A stretch of DNA of 64,000 nt, taken from positions 434,001-498,000 of the forward strand of contig NZ_BNCD01000002.1 in assembly GCF_014656295.1 (NCBI RefSeq), in the 5' to 3' direction. Below the pieces are notes generated by a model that ran no database searches, was not told the DNA's origin, and was given only the letters and a program-made list of their open reading frames with translations. Shown one piece after another: positions 1 through 9,307 of the stretch; the first letter of the stretch is position 1, and the number at the start of each line of letters is the position of its first letter. Position numbers and translations under genes: made by a program. The DNA is from Streptomyces sulfonofaciens. GTDB taxonomy: Bacteria > Actinomycetota > Actinomycetes > Streptomycetales > Streptomycetaceae.

Positions 1-539
1 CCGGTGGCGGCGGACCGGTCGCCACCGGACTCGCGGATGACGGGCGCCGACTCACCGGTGATGGCGGACTCGTCCACGCTGGCGATGCCCTCGACCACCT
101 CGCCGTCGCCGGGGACCACCTGGCCCGCCTCGACCACCACCACGTCGCCCACCCGCAGCCGGGTGCCCGGCACCTGCTCCTCGCTGCCGTCCTCGCGCAG
201 CAGCCGGGCCATCGTCTCCTGCTTGGCCTGCCGCAGCGCCGCGGCCTGCGCCCGCCCGCGGCCCTCGGCGACCGCCTCGGCGAGGTTGGCGAACACCACC
301 GTGGCCCACAGCCACACCGCGGTCGCGATGCCGAACGCGCTGGTGTCCGTCGTCCCGGCGAAGACGGTGGCCAGCACCGAGCCGGCCCACACCACGAACA
401 TCACGGGCGTGTGCACCATGTGGCGCACGTCGAGCTTGAGCACCGCCTCCGGCAACGCCCGCACCAACTGGTGCGGGCGGAACGCGCCCGCCGCCACCCG
501 CCGGGGGCCCTGCGCGGGCGGTGGCGCGGCGGCGGTCAT
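1..539 (-). CDS. kdpB: Potassium-transporting P-type ATPase subunit B, 3' end outside window
   Basis: The first 179 residues of KdpB, the catalytic P-type ATPase subunit of the high-affinity K+ pump, are visible; the rest lies beyond the left edge. Membrane segments sit around residues 35-70, and the actuator-domain dephosphorylation motif TGES is visible near the end of the visible part, preceded by the GDxxxxxxGxxVPGDG pattern typical of P-type pumps. The phosphorylation motif DKTGT is outside the window. The ATG overlaps the kdpA stop in an ATGA, so the two are translationally coupled. Known for the family: KdpB works with KdpA, KdpC and KdpF in the cytoplasmic membrane under K+ limitation. 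Confidence 0.97.
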   Translation of the reverse strand, partial: MTAAAPPPAQGPRRVAAGAFRPHQLVRALPEAVLKLDVRHMVHTPVMFVVWAGSVLATVFAGTTDTSAFGIATAVWLWATVVFANLAEAVAEGRGRAQAAALRQAKQETMARLLREDGSEEQVPGTRLRVGDVVVVEAGQVVPGDGEVVEGIASVDESAITGESAPVIRESGGDRSAAT

Positions 540-2197
540 GCGAGCCCCTCCGCGACCGGCCCGAGGGCGAGCCCGGGGAAGAAGGCCAGGGCGGCCACGA
601 CGAGCACCACGCCGACCAGCATCCCGACGAACAGCGGTCCGTGGGTGGGCAGGGTGCCCTCGCCGACGGGCACCGGCCGCTGCCGCGCCAGCGCACCGGC
701 CAGCGCCAGTACGAACACGATCGGCAGGAAGCGGCCGACGAGCATCGCGAGGCCGAGCGTGGTGTTGTAGAAGACGGTGTCCGTGCCGAGGCCGGCGAAG
801 GCGCTGCCGTTGTTGTTGCCCGTGGAGGCGTAGGCGTACAGCACCTCCGAGAGGCCGTGCGGCCGCGGGTTGAGCACGGTCGCGCGCGGTCCCGGGAACG
901 CGACCGCGAGACCGGTGCCGACCAGCACCGCGAAGGGCATGGCGAGCACGTACAGCGCGACGAAGGTGGTCTCGCGCTGCCGGATCTTCTTGCCCAGGTA
1001 CTCCGGTGTCCGCCCCACCATCAGCCCGGCCAGGAACACCGTCAGCACGGCCGCCACCAGCATCCCGTACAGACCCGAGCCGGTGCCGCCCGGAGCCACC
1101 TCGCCCAGCAGCATGTTCAGCAGCAGCACACCGCCGCCGAGTGCGGTGTAGCTGTCGTGGGAGGAGTCGACGGCCCCGGTCGACGTCATCGTCGTCGCGG
1201 TGGCGAACAGGGCGGAGTTCCAGACCCCGAACTGCTGCTCCTTGCCTTCCAGGGACGCGCCCACCGCCTGCGGAACGGTGCCCTGGTGCGCCGCCTCGGC
1301 GGCGGTGACCGCCACGAGGGAGCCCGCCCAGAGGACCGCCATGGCCGCGAGGAGCGCCCAGCCCTGGCGGGTGCTGCCGATCAGGCGTCCGAAGGTGCGG
1401 GGCAGGGCGCTCGGGATGAGCAGCAGCAGGAACACCTCGAAGAGATTGGTGAACGGGTTGGGGTTCTCGAAGGGGTGTGCCGAGTTGGCGTTGAAGAACC
1501 CGCCGCCGTTGGTGCCGAGTTCCTTGATCGCCTCCTGGGAGGCGACCGGCCCGCCGACGAGGGACTGCGTCCCCCCGGCGAGGGTGCGCACCTGCTCGGG
1601 GGACATGAAGTTCTGCACCGCACCCGCCGCCACCAGCACGATCGCCGCCAGGAACGCGAGGGGGAGCAGGATGCGCACCGTGCCGCGGACCAGGTCGACC
1701 CAGAAGTTGCCGAGCCGGTCGGTGTCCGACCTGGCGAACCCGCGCACCAGCGCCACCGCCACCGCCAGCCCGACCGCGGCCGATAGGAAGTTCTGCACGG
1801 CAAGGCCCGCCATCTGCACCAGATGTCCGAGCGTTGACTCGCCCGCGTACCACTGCCAGTTGGTGTTGGTCACGAACGACACCGCGGTGTTGAACGCCCC
1901 GTCGGCGGGCATGCCGGAAGAGCCCAGGGAGAGCGGCAGGTCGCCCTGCAGCCGCAGGAAGCCGTACAGGAACAGCACGGACACGGCGGAGAACCCCAGC
2001 AGCGACAGCGCGTACCCCGTCCAGCGCTGGTCGGCGTCCGGATCGACCCTGGTCACCCGGTACACCAGGCGTTCCACGGCCAGGTGCCGGCCACCGCCGT
2101 AGACCCGGGCCATGTATGCGCCGAGCGGCAGGTGGACCACCGCGAGCGCCAGGACCAGCAGGCCGATGGCGAGCAGTCCCGCCCCCGCCTCGCCCAT
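536..2197 (-). CDS. kdpA: Potassium-transporting ATPase, K+-channel-like subunit A
   Basis: KdpA, 553 residues, the usual length. It is an integral membrane protein with about ten hydrophobic segments and the four-fold pore-loop pattern: filter-like TNTNWQ near residue 110, GTNGGG near 220, and [10 protein letters not shown] near 465. It selects and translocates K+ for the KdpB ATPase. The start overlaps the kdpF stop (TGATG), and its own stop overlaps kdpB (ATGA), so kdpF-kdpA-kdpB is one tightly coupled operon on the minus strand. No kdpD/kdpE sensor pair is seen upstream of the operon in this window. Confidence 0.98.
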   Translation of the reverse strand: MGEAGAGLLAIGLLVLALAVVHLPLGAYMARVYGGGRHLAVERLVYRVTRVDPDADQRWTGYALSLLGFSAVSVLFLYGFLRLQGDLPLSLGSSGMPADGAFNTAVSFVTNTNWQWYAGESTLGHLVQMAGLAVQNFLSAAVGLAVAVALVRGFARSDTDRLGNFWVDLVRGTVRILLPLAFLAAIVLVAAGAVQNFMSPEQVRTLAGGTQSLVGGPVASQEAIKELGTNGGGFFNANSAHPFENPNPFTNLFEVFLLLLIPSALPRTFGRLIGSTRQGWALLAAMAVLWAGSLVAVTAAEAAHQGTVPQAVGASLEGKEQQFGVWNSALFATATTMTSTGAVDSSHDSYTALGGGVLLLNMLLGEVAPGGTGSGLYGMLVAAVLTVFLAGLMVGRTPEYLGKKIRQRETTFVALYVLAMPFAVLVGTGLAVAFPGPRATVLNPRPHGLSEVLYAYASTGNNNGSAFAGLGTDTVFYNTTLGLAMLVGRFLPIVFVLALAGALARQRPVPVGEGTLPTHGPLFVGMLVGVVLVVAALAFFPGLALGPVAEGLA

Positions 2198-2286
2198 CAG
2201 AAGCGCTCCGGGAACACCAGGGCGAGCACGAGGTAGACCACCAGGACCACGGCACAGCCCAGCCCCACCGCGTTCGAGGCGCTCAC
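2197..2286 (-). CDS. kdpF: KdpF small membrane subunit
   Basis: A 29-residue single-span peptide beginning at GTG and ending in the KdpF hallmark FPERF. KdpF stabilises the KdpABC complex in the membrane. The GTG overlaps the stop of an upstream 27-residue peptide (GTGA), and its TGA overlaps the kdpA ATG. The C-terminal motif, the size and the position directly before kdpA make the call secure despite the short length. Confidence 0.9.
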   Translation of the reverse strand: MSASNAVGLGCAVVLVVYLVLALVFPERF

Positions 2287-2366
2287 CGGCGCTCCGTCCC
2301 CTTCAGCACCAGCACCATCAGGGCGAAGAAGGCGATGGTCAGGGCGATGTAGGCCAGGTCGGCCAT
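2283..2366 (-). CDS. 27-residue single-span micropeptide heading the kdp operon
   Basis: An ORF starting [14 protein letters not shown] and ending KGTERR: one hydrophobic helix (about residues 5-21) followed by a basic tail. Its stop overlaps the kdpF start, so it is very probably translated with the operon. It is not KdpF, which follows it, and it lacks FPERF. From memory, similar micropeptides precede kdpF in other actinomycetes, usually unannotated. A second Kdp accessory peptide or a leader peptide setting kdp translation are both possible; the function is unknown. Confidence 0.6.
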   Translation of the reverse strand: MADLAYIALTIAFFALMVLVLKGTERR

Positions 2367-2794
2367 CGGCTGCCTCCTTCGGGAATGCGGTCGGGCGGGG
2401 TGCCTGCGCGCGGGCCGCGGGTGCTGCGCGGGCGGGTGCTGCGCCCGGCACCCGGGGGTGGCGCGGCGGGCACCGCGCAGCACCCCTCACGCATACCGCG
2501 CCGCGGCCGGGAAGCCGCGCAGACGCTGCCGCCGGCGGCCGTGCCGTCACCGGCAGGGCGTAGCGCGCCTCCGCCGGGCAGCACGGAGACCGGGGCCGGG
2601 TGCACGGCCGGGGCTGGCTCCGGCCGTGCGCGGCCGGACCCGGGCGCGCGGGTGGCGGCGCGCCCGCCCGCGCCCGCCGCGGAGCCGATCGGGTGAGCGG
2701 TCACACCACGCGGGCGCGGGCGGGCATGAAGAGGGAGAGGAGCCGACGGCACCGTCGGGCCGTCCACCGCCGTCAACGAAGGATGGGTGCCGCC
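2367..2794. other. Divergent intergenic region between kdp operon and XRE fusion gene
   Basis: 428 bases without a convincing gene, containing the control regions of two divergent transcription units. A 13-bp perfect inverted repeat lies at 2419-2431/2473-2485 (arm GGGTGCTGCGCGG), with an extra direct copy of GGGTGCTGCGC between the arms near 2435. In RNA from the kdp side it would form a long stem in the 5' leader. No AT-rich promoter box stands out. Confidence 0.35.
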
Positions 2795-3547
2795 ATGCCC
2801 GAAGAACCGCAGCCGGGATCCGTGCCGCCCGAGTCGGAGCGCGTGAAGGGGGACATCGGCCGGCGCGTGGTCGCCCGCCGCGAGGAACTGGGCCTCAGCC
2901 GTGAGGACGTGGCCGCACGGTCGGGCTCGGCACCGGGCTACATCCAGTACATGGAGGAGCACACCTCGACGCCGGGGATGGGGTTCCTGCTCCGGCTCGC
3001 GGATGCCCTGGAGACCACGGTGGAGGAACTGACCGGCGGTACCACGGACCTGCCGTCCGGTCTGGGCCGCGCCGCCCGTCACGCGCGGCTGGCCGACCTC
3101 AGCCCGGCGCAGTGCCGTGAGCTGCTGGGCACCCACGGCGTCGGACGGGTCGCCGTGACGACCGGGAGCGGCCCCGCCATCTTCCCGGTCAACTACCTCG
3201 TGACCGACGGCGACCTGGCCTTCCGTACCGGCCCCGAGGCGCCGCCCGCGCACGCCGCGGGCAGCGACACCGCCTTCGAGGTGGACCACATCGACGACGC
3301 GCTCAGCCGGGGCTGGAGCGTCCTGGTGGTGGGTGCCGCACGGGCGGTCACCGACGACGAGACGGTGCGCAGCCTGGACGAGAAGGCGTACAGCACGCCC
3401 TGGGCGGGCGGCGACCGCCATCTGTGGGTGGTCCTGACCCCGCACCGCCTCACCGGCCGCCGGATCATCGTCGACGACCAGGACGCCGACCCGAACGACC
3501 AGGGCGACGACCAGGGCGACGACCAGGTGGGCCGCTCCGGCGGCTGA
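2795..3547 (+). CDS. XRE-family helix-turn-helix fused to a pyridoxamine-oxidase-like flavin barrel
   Basis: A 250-residue two-domain protein. Residues about 20-78 form a Cro/C1-type HTH (RRVVARREELGLSREDVAAR, then a recognition-helix-like SGSAPGYIQYME). Residues about 90-225 form a split-barrel PNPOx-like domain (GVGRVAVTTGSGPAIFPVNY, then FEVDHID and GWSVLVVGAAR). The tail is Asp/Gln-rich with repeats of DQGD. The domain order suggests a DNA-binding protein sensing flavin, F420 or heme; that is inference. The start is the second of two in-frame ATGs (2783, 2795) because GAAGGA lies 11 bases before it. The relative at 4681-5121 has the barrel alone. Confidence 0.85.
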   Translation: MPEEPQPGSVPPESERVKGDIGRRVVARREELGLSREDVAARSGSAPGYIQYMEEHTSTPGMGFLLRLADALETTVEELTGGTTDLPSGLGRAARHARLADLSPAQCRELLGTHGVGRVAVTTGSGPAIFPVNYLVTDGDLAFRTGPEAPPAHAAGSDTAFEVDHIDDALSRGWSVLVVGAARAVTDDETVRSLDEKAYSTPWAGGDRHLWVVLTPHRLTGRRIIVDDQDADPNDQGDDQGDDQVGRSGG

Positions 3548-3763
3548 CCGCCGCCGCGGCCTGGACCCGCTCGTCGAGGCCCGGACGGGAGCGCACCCCG
3601 GCGCTTGGAACACCCGTGCCGGCCCATGGTCCTGCGGGGTCCTGCGGCGGGGTCCTGCGGCGTCCTGCCGCCGGGTGCGCCCGTGGCGTGCGCCGACCCG
3701 CCGGTGGGCCCCTGCCGGTTCCGTCGGCCGGCCCGATGCCGCTTTCCAGGGAAGGTGCGGCCG

Positions 3764-4528
3764 TCAGCCGCCGCCGGTGCCGTACGCGCCCGCCCCGCTG
3801 CCGTGCCCCGTACGGGTGCCGCGGCCTGCGCGGTCGCCGTGGTCCCCGTGCTCCCGGCGGTCCTGTTCCTGGGTGGCGATGACGGCGGCCTGGATCCTGC
3901 GCTCCACGCCCAGCTTGGCCAGCAGCCGCGAGATGTGGTTCTTCACGGTCTTCTCGGCGAGGTAGAGCCGCTGTCCGATCTGCCGGTTGGTGAGCCCCTC
4001 GCCGATCAGCACCAGGATCTCCCGCTCGCGCTCGGTCAGGCCCGGAAGGGCGTCCCGCTCCTCCTCCCGGTCCCGGTCGCCGCGCAGCCGGGCCATCAGC
4101 CGTGCGGTGGCGCTCGGGTCGAGCAGTGACTGCCCGGCGGCCACGGTACGCACCGCGGAGACGAGATCGGAGCCGCAGATCTGCTTCAGCACGAAACCGG
4201 ACGCACCCGCCATGATCGAGTCGAGGAGGGCCTCCTCGTCGTCGAAGGAGGTCAGCATCAGGCAGGCGAGCCCGGGCATTTTGGCGCGCAGCTCACGGCA
4301 GACGCTCACTCCGTCGCCGTCCGGCAGCCGGACGTCGAGCACCGCCACCTGAGGCCGCAGCGCCGGTACCCGCGCCAGGGCCTGGGCGGCCGTGGCGGCC
4401 TCGCCGGCCACCTCGATGTCCGGTTCGTCACTCAGCAGGTCGTGCACGCCGCGCCGCACCACCTCGTGGTCGTCCAGGAGGAAGACCGTGATCGGGTGGC
4501 CGGTGCCCGGCCGGTCGCCGTCCGCCAT
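3764..4528 (-). CDS. NarL/DevR-family two-component response regulator
   Basis: 254 residues. Receiver domain at about 10-130 with the acidic pair in [11 protein letters not shown], phospho-acceptor Asp in [14 protein letters not shown] and conserved Lys in FVLKQICG. The LuxR-type HTH is at about 160-215 ([22 protein letters not shown], then [17 protein letters not shown]), the DevR/DosR pattern. The His/Gly-rich tail is unusual. Start chosen at the ATG with GGGAG about six bases ahead, not the upstream in-frame one at 4624. No histidine kinase gene adjoins it. Neighbouring PNPOx, ADH, Rv1733c-like and Usp genes are the classes controlled by DosR/OsdR regulators, so a redox or hypoxia role is inferred. 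Confidence 0.9.
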   Translation of the reverse strand: MADGDRPGTGHPITVFLLDDHEVVRRGVHDLLSDEPDIEVAGEAATAAQALARVPALRPQVAVLDVRLPDGDGVSVCRELRAKMPGLACLMLTSFDDEEALLDSIMAGASGFVLKQICGSDLVSAVRTVAAGQSLLDPSATARLMARLRGDRDREEERDALPGLTEREREILVLIGEGLTNRQIGQRLYLAEKTVKNHISRLLAKLGVERRIQAAVIATQEQDRREHGDHGDRAGRGTRTGHGSGAGAYGTGGG

Positions 4529-4680
4529 GGGTGCTCCCGTCGCGCGTGACCGCCGGCGCCGGATGCCGGGCCGGCGCCCTGGTGTGCGGCCCCTGACGGA
4601 TACCCGTCCGACGGCGGCGCACACACCATGTGGCCCACACCGTGCGCTGGCGTACCCGGCGGCCGTCCCTCCCCGGGCGC

Positions 4681-5121
4681 TCAGGGGGTGACACGCGCCC
4701 CGCGGCCGCGGGTCAGCTCCCGGCCCGTGACCAGCTCCGGTTCGATGCGCACGAAGACCTCGTCGGCGTCCCCGGGCGGCGCCGCCCAGGAGCGGGGGCC
4801 GGTGCGCGACAGCCGCTCGTGCTCGTCCGGGCTGGTCACCACCGTGGCCCTGCCGGTCACGACGACGCTCCAGCCGACCCGGGCCCCGGCGTCCATCTCG
4901 TCCACCTCGAAGGCCACCACCACCCCGTCGAGCGCGCGCACCAGCTCGGAGCGCGCCGGGGCCCGCAGGACGACGGCGGAGTCACCGTCCAGGCAGAAAC
5001 GGACCGGCAGCACCGCGGGCAGCGCGCGCCTGGTGTGGATCACCCGGCCCACGGGTGCCCTGCTCAGCAGCCGCAGGCTCTCCTGCCTGCCGAGTTCGTC
5101 GAAGCCGTCGTGGGCGTTCAT
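4681..5121 (-). CDS. Pyridoxamine 5'-phosphate oxidase-like flavin/F420-binding protein
   Basis: About 146 residues covering one split-barrel domain: [18 protein letters not shown] near the N-terminus, then [21 protein letters not shown] and [13 protein letters not shown]. This family binds FMN, F420 or heme, and several members occur in DosR-type dormancy regulons. It is paralogous to the barrel of the fusion protein at 2795-3547 (shared FEVD and GWSV motifs). Start set at [10 protein letters not shown] because the upstream 30 codons are Arg/Gly-rich and unlike the family; the in-frame ATG at 5211 remains possible, since neither has a strong ribosome site. Confidence 0.85.
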   Translation of the reverse strand: MNAHDGFDELGRQESLRLLSRAPVGRVIHTRRALPAVLPVRFCLDGDSAVVLRAPARSELVRALDGVVVAFEVDEMDAGARVGWSVVVTGRATVVTSPDEHERLSRTGPRSWAAPPGDADEVFVRIEPELVTGRELTRGRGARVTP

Positions 5122-5261
5122 GACACGGTTCGGTTCCCCGGTGGCGGTCCGGCGGTCGGACCCCGCACGCACCACGCTCCGTCCGGCCGCGCCGCCCGGG
5201 TAAGGGCCCATCGGGCACCCGTGCGCGGGGAACGGCCCAGCCGCGGCGGGCCCGGCCGCGA

Positions 5262-6347
5262 CTACGGGCCCACGGCGGTCCCGGGCGTCGTGGCCAGCGT
5301 GTCGTGCGGCTCCTCGCCCAGCACCACCTTCAGGGCGCCGGTGCTCGCGGCACCGCCGAAGACGTCGTACGCCTCCTCCATGGCGTCCAGTGGGAAGTCA
5401 TGCGTGATGAGGCCGGAGACGGGCAGCCGGCCGGCCGCCGCCATACGCAGCAGGGTGGGCGTGGAGTGGGTGTCGACCAAACCCGTGGTGATGGTCACGT
5501 CCCTGCTCCACAGCTCCTCCAGGTGCAGCGTCGCCGGTTTGCCGTGCACCCCGACAACGGCCACCCGGCCGCCGGCACGCACCATCCGGGTGCACGCCTC
5601 GAAGGTCTCCGGCACCCCCACCGCCTCGATCGCCACATCGGCGCCGAGCCCCCCGGTGAGGTCGGACACCAACTGCTCGGGGCCCTCCTCGGCGGTGACC
5701 ACGGCGTCCGCACCGAACCGCTTGGCGGTGTCGAGCCGGGCCGCGTCGAGGTCCACGGCGATGGTCCGCTCGGGCGCGTAGAGCTGCGCGGTGGCCACCG
5801 CGGCGAGTCCGATCGGACCGGCCCCGACGACGGCGACGGTGTCCCCGGGCCGGACACCGCCGTTCAGCACCCCGACCTCGTGGCCGGTGGGGAGGACGTC
5901 GGCGAGGAGCACGGCGTCCCTGTCGCTCACGGTGCCGGGCAGCGGGTGCACGGACAGGTCCGCGTGCGGCACCCGGACGTACTCGGCCTGGGTGCCGTCG
6001 ATCAGGAGGCCGAGAAGCCGGCCCCCGCCGCCACGGCACCGCCCGTACCTGGCGATCCGGCAGGGGCCGCAGCGGCCGCACGCCGAGACGCAGGACACCA
6101 GCACCCGGTCGCCGGGCCGGACCGAGCGCACCTCGGAGCCGGTCTCCACCACCTCGCCGACCGCCTCGTGGCCGAGCACGGTACCGGGCCGCACCTGCGG
6201 CACCTCGCCCCGCAGGATGTGCAGGTCGGTGCCGCAGACGGTGGTGGTGCCGACCCGGACGACGGCGTCGGCGGCGTCCTCGACGCCGGGATCCGCGACG
6301 GACTCCCAGGCCGACCGGCCCGGGCCGTGGAAGACCAGCGCTTTCAT
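5262..6347 (-). CDS. Zinc-dependent alcohol dehydrogenase, MDR family
   Basis: 361 residues. N-terminal GroES-like domain with catalytic-zinc residues (CGTDLHIL, GHEAVGEV) and a structural-zinc four-cysteine lobe (CVSACGRCGPCRIARYGRC). The Rossmann domain has VVGAGPIGLAA near residue 170 and the ribose-binding acidic region IAVDLD, which favours NAD(H). Full family length. A GGAGGG ribosome site lies seven bases before the ATG. It is divergent from the membrane protein at 6525. Close to the broad threonine/alcohol dehydrogenase group; the substrate cannot be read from sequence. Confidence 0.92.
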   Translation of the reverse strand: MKALVFHGPGRSAWESVADPGVEDAADAVVRVGTTTVCGTDLHILRGEVPQVRPGTVLGHEAVGEVVETGSEVRSVRPGDRVLVSCVSACGRCGPCRIARYGRCRGGGGRLLGLLIDGTQAEYVRVPHADLSVHPLPGTVSDRDAVLLADVLPTGHEVGVLNGGVRPGDTVAVVGAGPIGLAAVATAQLYAPERTIAVDLDAARLDTAKRFGADAVVTAEEGPEQLVSDLTGGLGADVAIEAVGVPETFEACTRMVRAGGRVAVVGVHGKPATLHLEELWSRDVTITTGLVDTHSTPTLLRMAAAGRLPVSGLITHDFPLDAMEEAYDVFGGAASTGALKVVLGEEPHDTLATTPGTAVGP

Positions 6348-6524
6348 GACCGTCCCTCCGCTGGTGGACACCTCTTTACCAGACTGCGCGCCCGGTGCCG
6401 CGACCGGCTTGGGCCGGGCGGCCCCCCGGGTCCGGTCCCCCGGGGCACACGAGCACCCCGGGCGGCCCCTGCCGCGCCCCGGACACCGGGTGCCACGTTC
6501 GAAGTGAGCGTGAGGAGGAGTTCG

Positions 6525-7154
6525 ATGGGCAGGGGCACGCCGGCGAGGCCGCCGCCCGGAGCAGGGGCCGGCCGGCCGCAGGCGCAGCGTCCGAAGCCGT
6601 GGTTGTGGCGCTGGCGCAGCAATCCGCTGCGGCGCCGCGAGGACGTCGTAGAGGCGTGGATCATCCTGATCGTGTGGATCGTGGTCGCGGTGGGCGGTGC
6701 TCTCGTCGGTGTGTTCGCGGCCCGCGCGACCGACCGGACACTGGCGGACCAGCGCGCCGAGCGGCACTCCGTGACCGCGGTGCTCTCCAAGGACGCTCCC
6801 TCGGCGCAGGGCGTCGCGGGCGGCGACAACAGCCGGGTGCGGGCCGAGGTGCACTGGACCGGCCCCGACGGCTCCCGGCACACCGGCCACACCATGGTCG
6901 ACGCCGGCCACCGGGCCGGCTCCGAGGTGCGGGTCTGGACGGACCGGCAGGGAGAACTGACCAGCGCGCCCGCCGGCGGGACGGAGGCCGCGATGCAGGC
7001 CGTCCTGCTCGGTGGTTCGGCCGCCGTGTTCTTCAGCGGTGTCACCTATGCGGCCGGGCGGGGCGTACGGTTGCGCCTCGACGCGGTGCGCGCCGCGCAC
7101 TGGGACAAGGAGTGGGAGGACGTCGAGCCCCGCTGGCGGCACAGGATGGGGTGA
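6525..7154 (+). CDS. Rv1733c-like two-span membrane protein
   Basis: 209 residues. A basic, Pro-rich N-terminus (WLWRWRSNPLRRREDVVEAW) precedes one membrane helix at about 45-68. A soluble domain at about 70-150 carries the WTGPDGSRHTGH pattern, followed by a second helix at about 155-175 and a short Trp/Glu-rich tail. This is the architecture of the actinobacterial Rv1733c family, whose mycobacterial member is DosR-induced; function unknown. The start is secure: GAGGAGGAG lies four bases before the ATG. Its position between an ADH and Usp/cNMP genes supports a shared stress regulon. Confidence 0.85.
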   Translation: MGRGTPARPPPGAGAGRPQAQRPKPWLWRWRSNPLRRREDVVEAWIILIVWIVVAVGGALVGVFAARATDRTLADQRAERHSVTAVLSKDAPSAQGVAGGDNSRVRAEVHWTGPDGSRHTGHTMVDAGHRAGSEVRVWTDRQGELTSAPAGGTEAAMQAVLLGGSAAVFFSGVTYAAGRGVRLRLDAVRAAHWDKEWEDVEPRWRHRMG

Positions 7155-7321
7155 CAGCGCCTTCCGCCCCACCGCAGGTGGCCTTCCTCCGGCCTTCCGG
7201 CGCGGCATGCGGGCGGGGCCTGTACATGACGGCATGCGGGGCGCGCACACCTGCGGTGCACACGGAGCACGGTGGCCGGTGCGGCCGTGTCGCGGACCGG
7301 CGGGAGCGGCCGGGTGGGCCG

Positions 7322-7783
7322 CTACGCCCACGCCCCGCTGCCGTACGGGGCGTAGAGGTCGAGCAACCGGTTCCTGGCCGTCTGGAGCCGGTGCGCCAGC
7401 ACCCGGCCGACCCACTGGGAGACGGCCGCTTCCAGCGGCGGATCGGACCGGCACAGCGCTCGCACCGCCTCCGCGTCGAACTCGTGCGCGCGCACCGGTG
7501 ACAGCGCCTCCGCGCCGAGCTGCCAGACGAACGGTTCGAACAGCCAGGACCAGCCGATCAGCTCGTTGTGGCCGAGCGTCTCGACCACCGGTGAGCGGCG
7601 GCCCGGCACGCGCATGTCCAGTGAGACGGTGCCGGTCCGCACGATCCAGAAGCGGTCCGCGTGCTGGCCCTCCTCGAAGATCCGCGCCCCCTCGGCGAAC
7701 GACGTGTCGCGCGCCAGCTCCATCAGCCGTGCCCGGTGCTCGGGGGCCAGCGCGTGGATCGTGATGGTCGACGCGACGGTCAT
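7322..7783 (-). CDS. Stand-alone cyclic-nucleotide-binding-domain protein
   Basis: 153 residues forming essentially one cNMP-binding beta-barrel (Crp-type): FAEGARIFEEGQHADRFWIV and GTVSLDMRV, then the helical cap to the C-terminus. There is no HTH, kinase or channel domain, so it is a single-domain sensor or binding protein. The classical phosphate-binding cassette RxGE(S/T)A is not evident (FEPFVWQLGAEAL occupies that position), so cAMP binding is doubtful. Convergent with the membrane protein at 6525-7154 and divergent from the Usp gene at 8161. Confidence 0.85.
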   Translation of the reverse strand: MTVASTITIHALAPEHRARLMELARDTSFAEGARIFEEGQHADRFWIVRTGTVSLDMRVPGRRSPVVETLGHNELIGWSWLFEPFVWQLGAEALSPVRAHEFDAEAVRALCRSDPPLEAAVSQWVGRVLAHRLQTARNRLLDLYAPYGSGAWA

Positions 7784-8160
7784 GGCCGGACCCTGCCTTC
7801 CTTCCCGGTACCGGGCGGCGGTGTCGGCCGGCGCGCCCGGGCGATCGGGCCGTCCGCCACCGGACCGCCCACCGCACGGGCCGCGCCCCGCCCGGCCCCG
7901 CGGCCGCGGCACAGGCCACGGACGCGGTACTCCTCCGACACGGACACCTGCCCGCTCGCGCCCTCGCGCCGCCTGCCGCGAGGCCGCGGGATCCACGCGC
8001 GGCACGTGTCCTGGTACGAGCGTGCCGTTCGGCGCGCCGCCGTGCCCTGGGCCGAACGTCCCGGGCCCCCGGGGCGTACGGCCCTCCTGCCGCGGCCTCG
8101 CCGGGGTGCCACGATGGAGGTGAGGCGGTGTCCTCGCGCGGGTGAGAGGCGGTGCGGATC
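7784..8160. other. Divergent intergenic region, cNMP protein / Usp
   Basis: 377 bases, very GC-rich, with no gene I can support. It must hold promoters for both flanking genes. At 8049-8062 a partial dyad GGGCCGAACGTCCC fits the loose half-sites of a DosR-type box, but such matches are frequent at this base composition and I give it little weight. A GAGAGG ribosome site lies at 8144-8149. Confidence 0.3.
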
Positions 8161-9246
8161 ATGGAACTGCCGCTGGTCGTGGGGGTGGACGGCTCGGAGT
8201 GCAGTCTGCGGGCGGTCGACTGGGCGACCGACGAGGCGGCCAGGGCCGGGCTTGCGCTCCGCTTGGTGCACGCCTCGCTGTGGCAGCGCTACGAGCACAC
8301 CCGCCCCGCCCGCAGGACCCGCAGGCTCGCCGTGCGGGACACCGCGGGGAGCGGTGCCGCCCGGCGGCGCACGGCCCGCGGCGTGGCCGTGGCACGGCCG
8401 TGGGAGCCGCTCGTGCCTCCGCCGGCCGAGTGGCCGGGGGAGAACGGGACGCGGGAGACGCGGGAGAGGTGGGAGACCCAGGAGACCGCGGAGCGTGAAC
8501 CGGGGGACGCCGGGACCGGGGAGCCGGAGGAGGCCGCCGGGGTCGAGGAGTCGCCCGAGCGCATCGTCGGCGCGGCCGCCGAGCGGGTCGCCCGCCGCAA
8601 CCCGGACGTCAAGGTCCTCACCGACGTGGCCTGCGAGGAGACCGAGGCGGCTCTGCTGCGCGAGGCACGCAACGCGAGCGCGCTGATCACCGGCGAGCGC
8701 GGCCGGGGCGCGGTGCCCGGCGTGCTGCTCGGCACCGTCAGCCTCGCCGTGGCCACCAAGGCGCCCTGCCCGGTGATCGTGGTGCGCGGCAGCCCGGCCA
8801 ACCGCGCGGGCGCCAACCGGCGGGTCCTGCTCGCCGCGGCCGAGGCGGCCAGTTGCGCGGACGCGGTCCGGTTCGCCTTCCGGGAGGCCGCGCTCACGCA
8901 CAGCGAACTGGAAGCGCTGCGCGCCTGGCGGTGCCCCGCTTACCAGATGGCCGGCCGGCTGCGCTGGCCCAAGGAGCGCGCACGCCGCCACCAGCAGCGC
9001 GCTGCCCGGCTGCTCGACGAGGTGCTGCGTGAGGCGGAGCGCGAGCACCCCGGGACCGAGGTGGTCCGCACGGTGGTGGAAGGACCCGCCCACGAAATGC
9101 TGCTGGCCCGCTCGCAGAGCGCGGACCTGCTGGTGGCCGGCGCCCAGCGGCAGCCCGGCCGCGTCGACGCCCGGATCGGCCGGGTCGCCCACACGATGCT
9201 GCACTACGCCGACTGCCCGGTGGCCGTCGTCCCGCACCGCGAGTGA
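8161..9246 (+). CDS. Tandem-domain universal stress protein with long inserted linker
   Basis: 361 residues with two UspA domains. The first opens LVVGVDGSECSLRAVDWAT and is interrupted at about 55-125 by an Arg/Glu/Pro-rich low-complexity insert (runs of ETRERWETQ and PGDAGTGEPEE) before resuming at SPERIVGAAAERV and GERGRGAVPGVLLGTVS. The second starts at RRVLLAAAEAA and ends LLVAGAQRQ ... CPVAVVPH. The ATP-binding GxxGxxxxxxxGS pattern is only partly kept. ATG chosen over an in-frame GTG at 8152 because GAGAGG spaces better. It may bind ATP or form dimers in a stress response; exact role unknown. Confidence 0.88.
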   Translation: MELPLVVGVDGSECSLRAVDWATDEAARAGLALRLVHASLWQRYEHTRPARRTRRLAVRDTAGSGAARRRTARGVAVARPWEPLVPPPAEWPGENGTRETRERWETQETAEREPGDAGTGEPEEAAGVEESPERIVGAAAERVARRNPDVKVLTDVACEETEAALLREARNASALITGERGRGAVPGVLLGTVSLAVATKAPCPVIVVRGSPANRAGANRRVLLAAAEAASCADAVRFAFREAALTHSELEALRAWRCPAYQMAGRLRWPKERARRHQQRAARLLDEVLREAEREHPGTEVVRTVVEGPAHEMLLARSQSADLLVAGAQRQPGRVDARIGRVAHTMLHYADCPVAVVPHRE

Positions 9247-9307
9247 GCGCCCTGCCCGCCCCGACCGCCCGACCGGCAACCCGGCCCAGGCCCCGTGAGG
9301 ACGACCC

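Noticed and set aside
521..2102. Long plus-strand open frames opposite kdpA/kdpB
   Set aside because: Arg/Gln/His/Gly-rich translations without family motifs; they are antisense shadows of kdpAB in high-GC DNA.
8049..8062. GGGCCGAACGTCCC as a DosR/OsdR box
   Set aside because: The loose pattern GGGnCnnnnGnCCC is expected many times by chance in 64 kb at this GC content; a second match at 6411-6424 shows how common it is.
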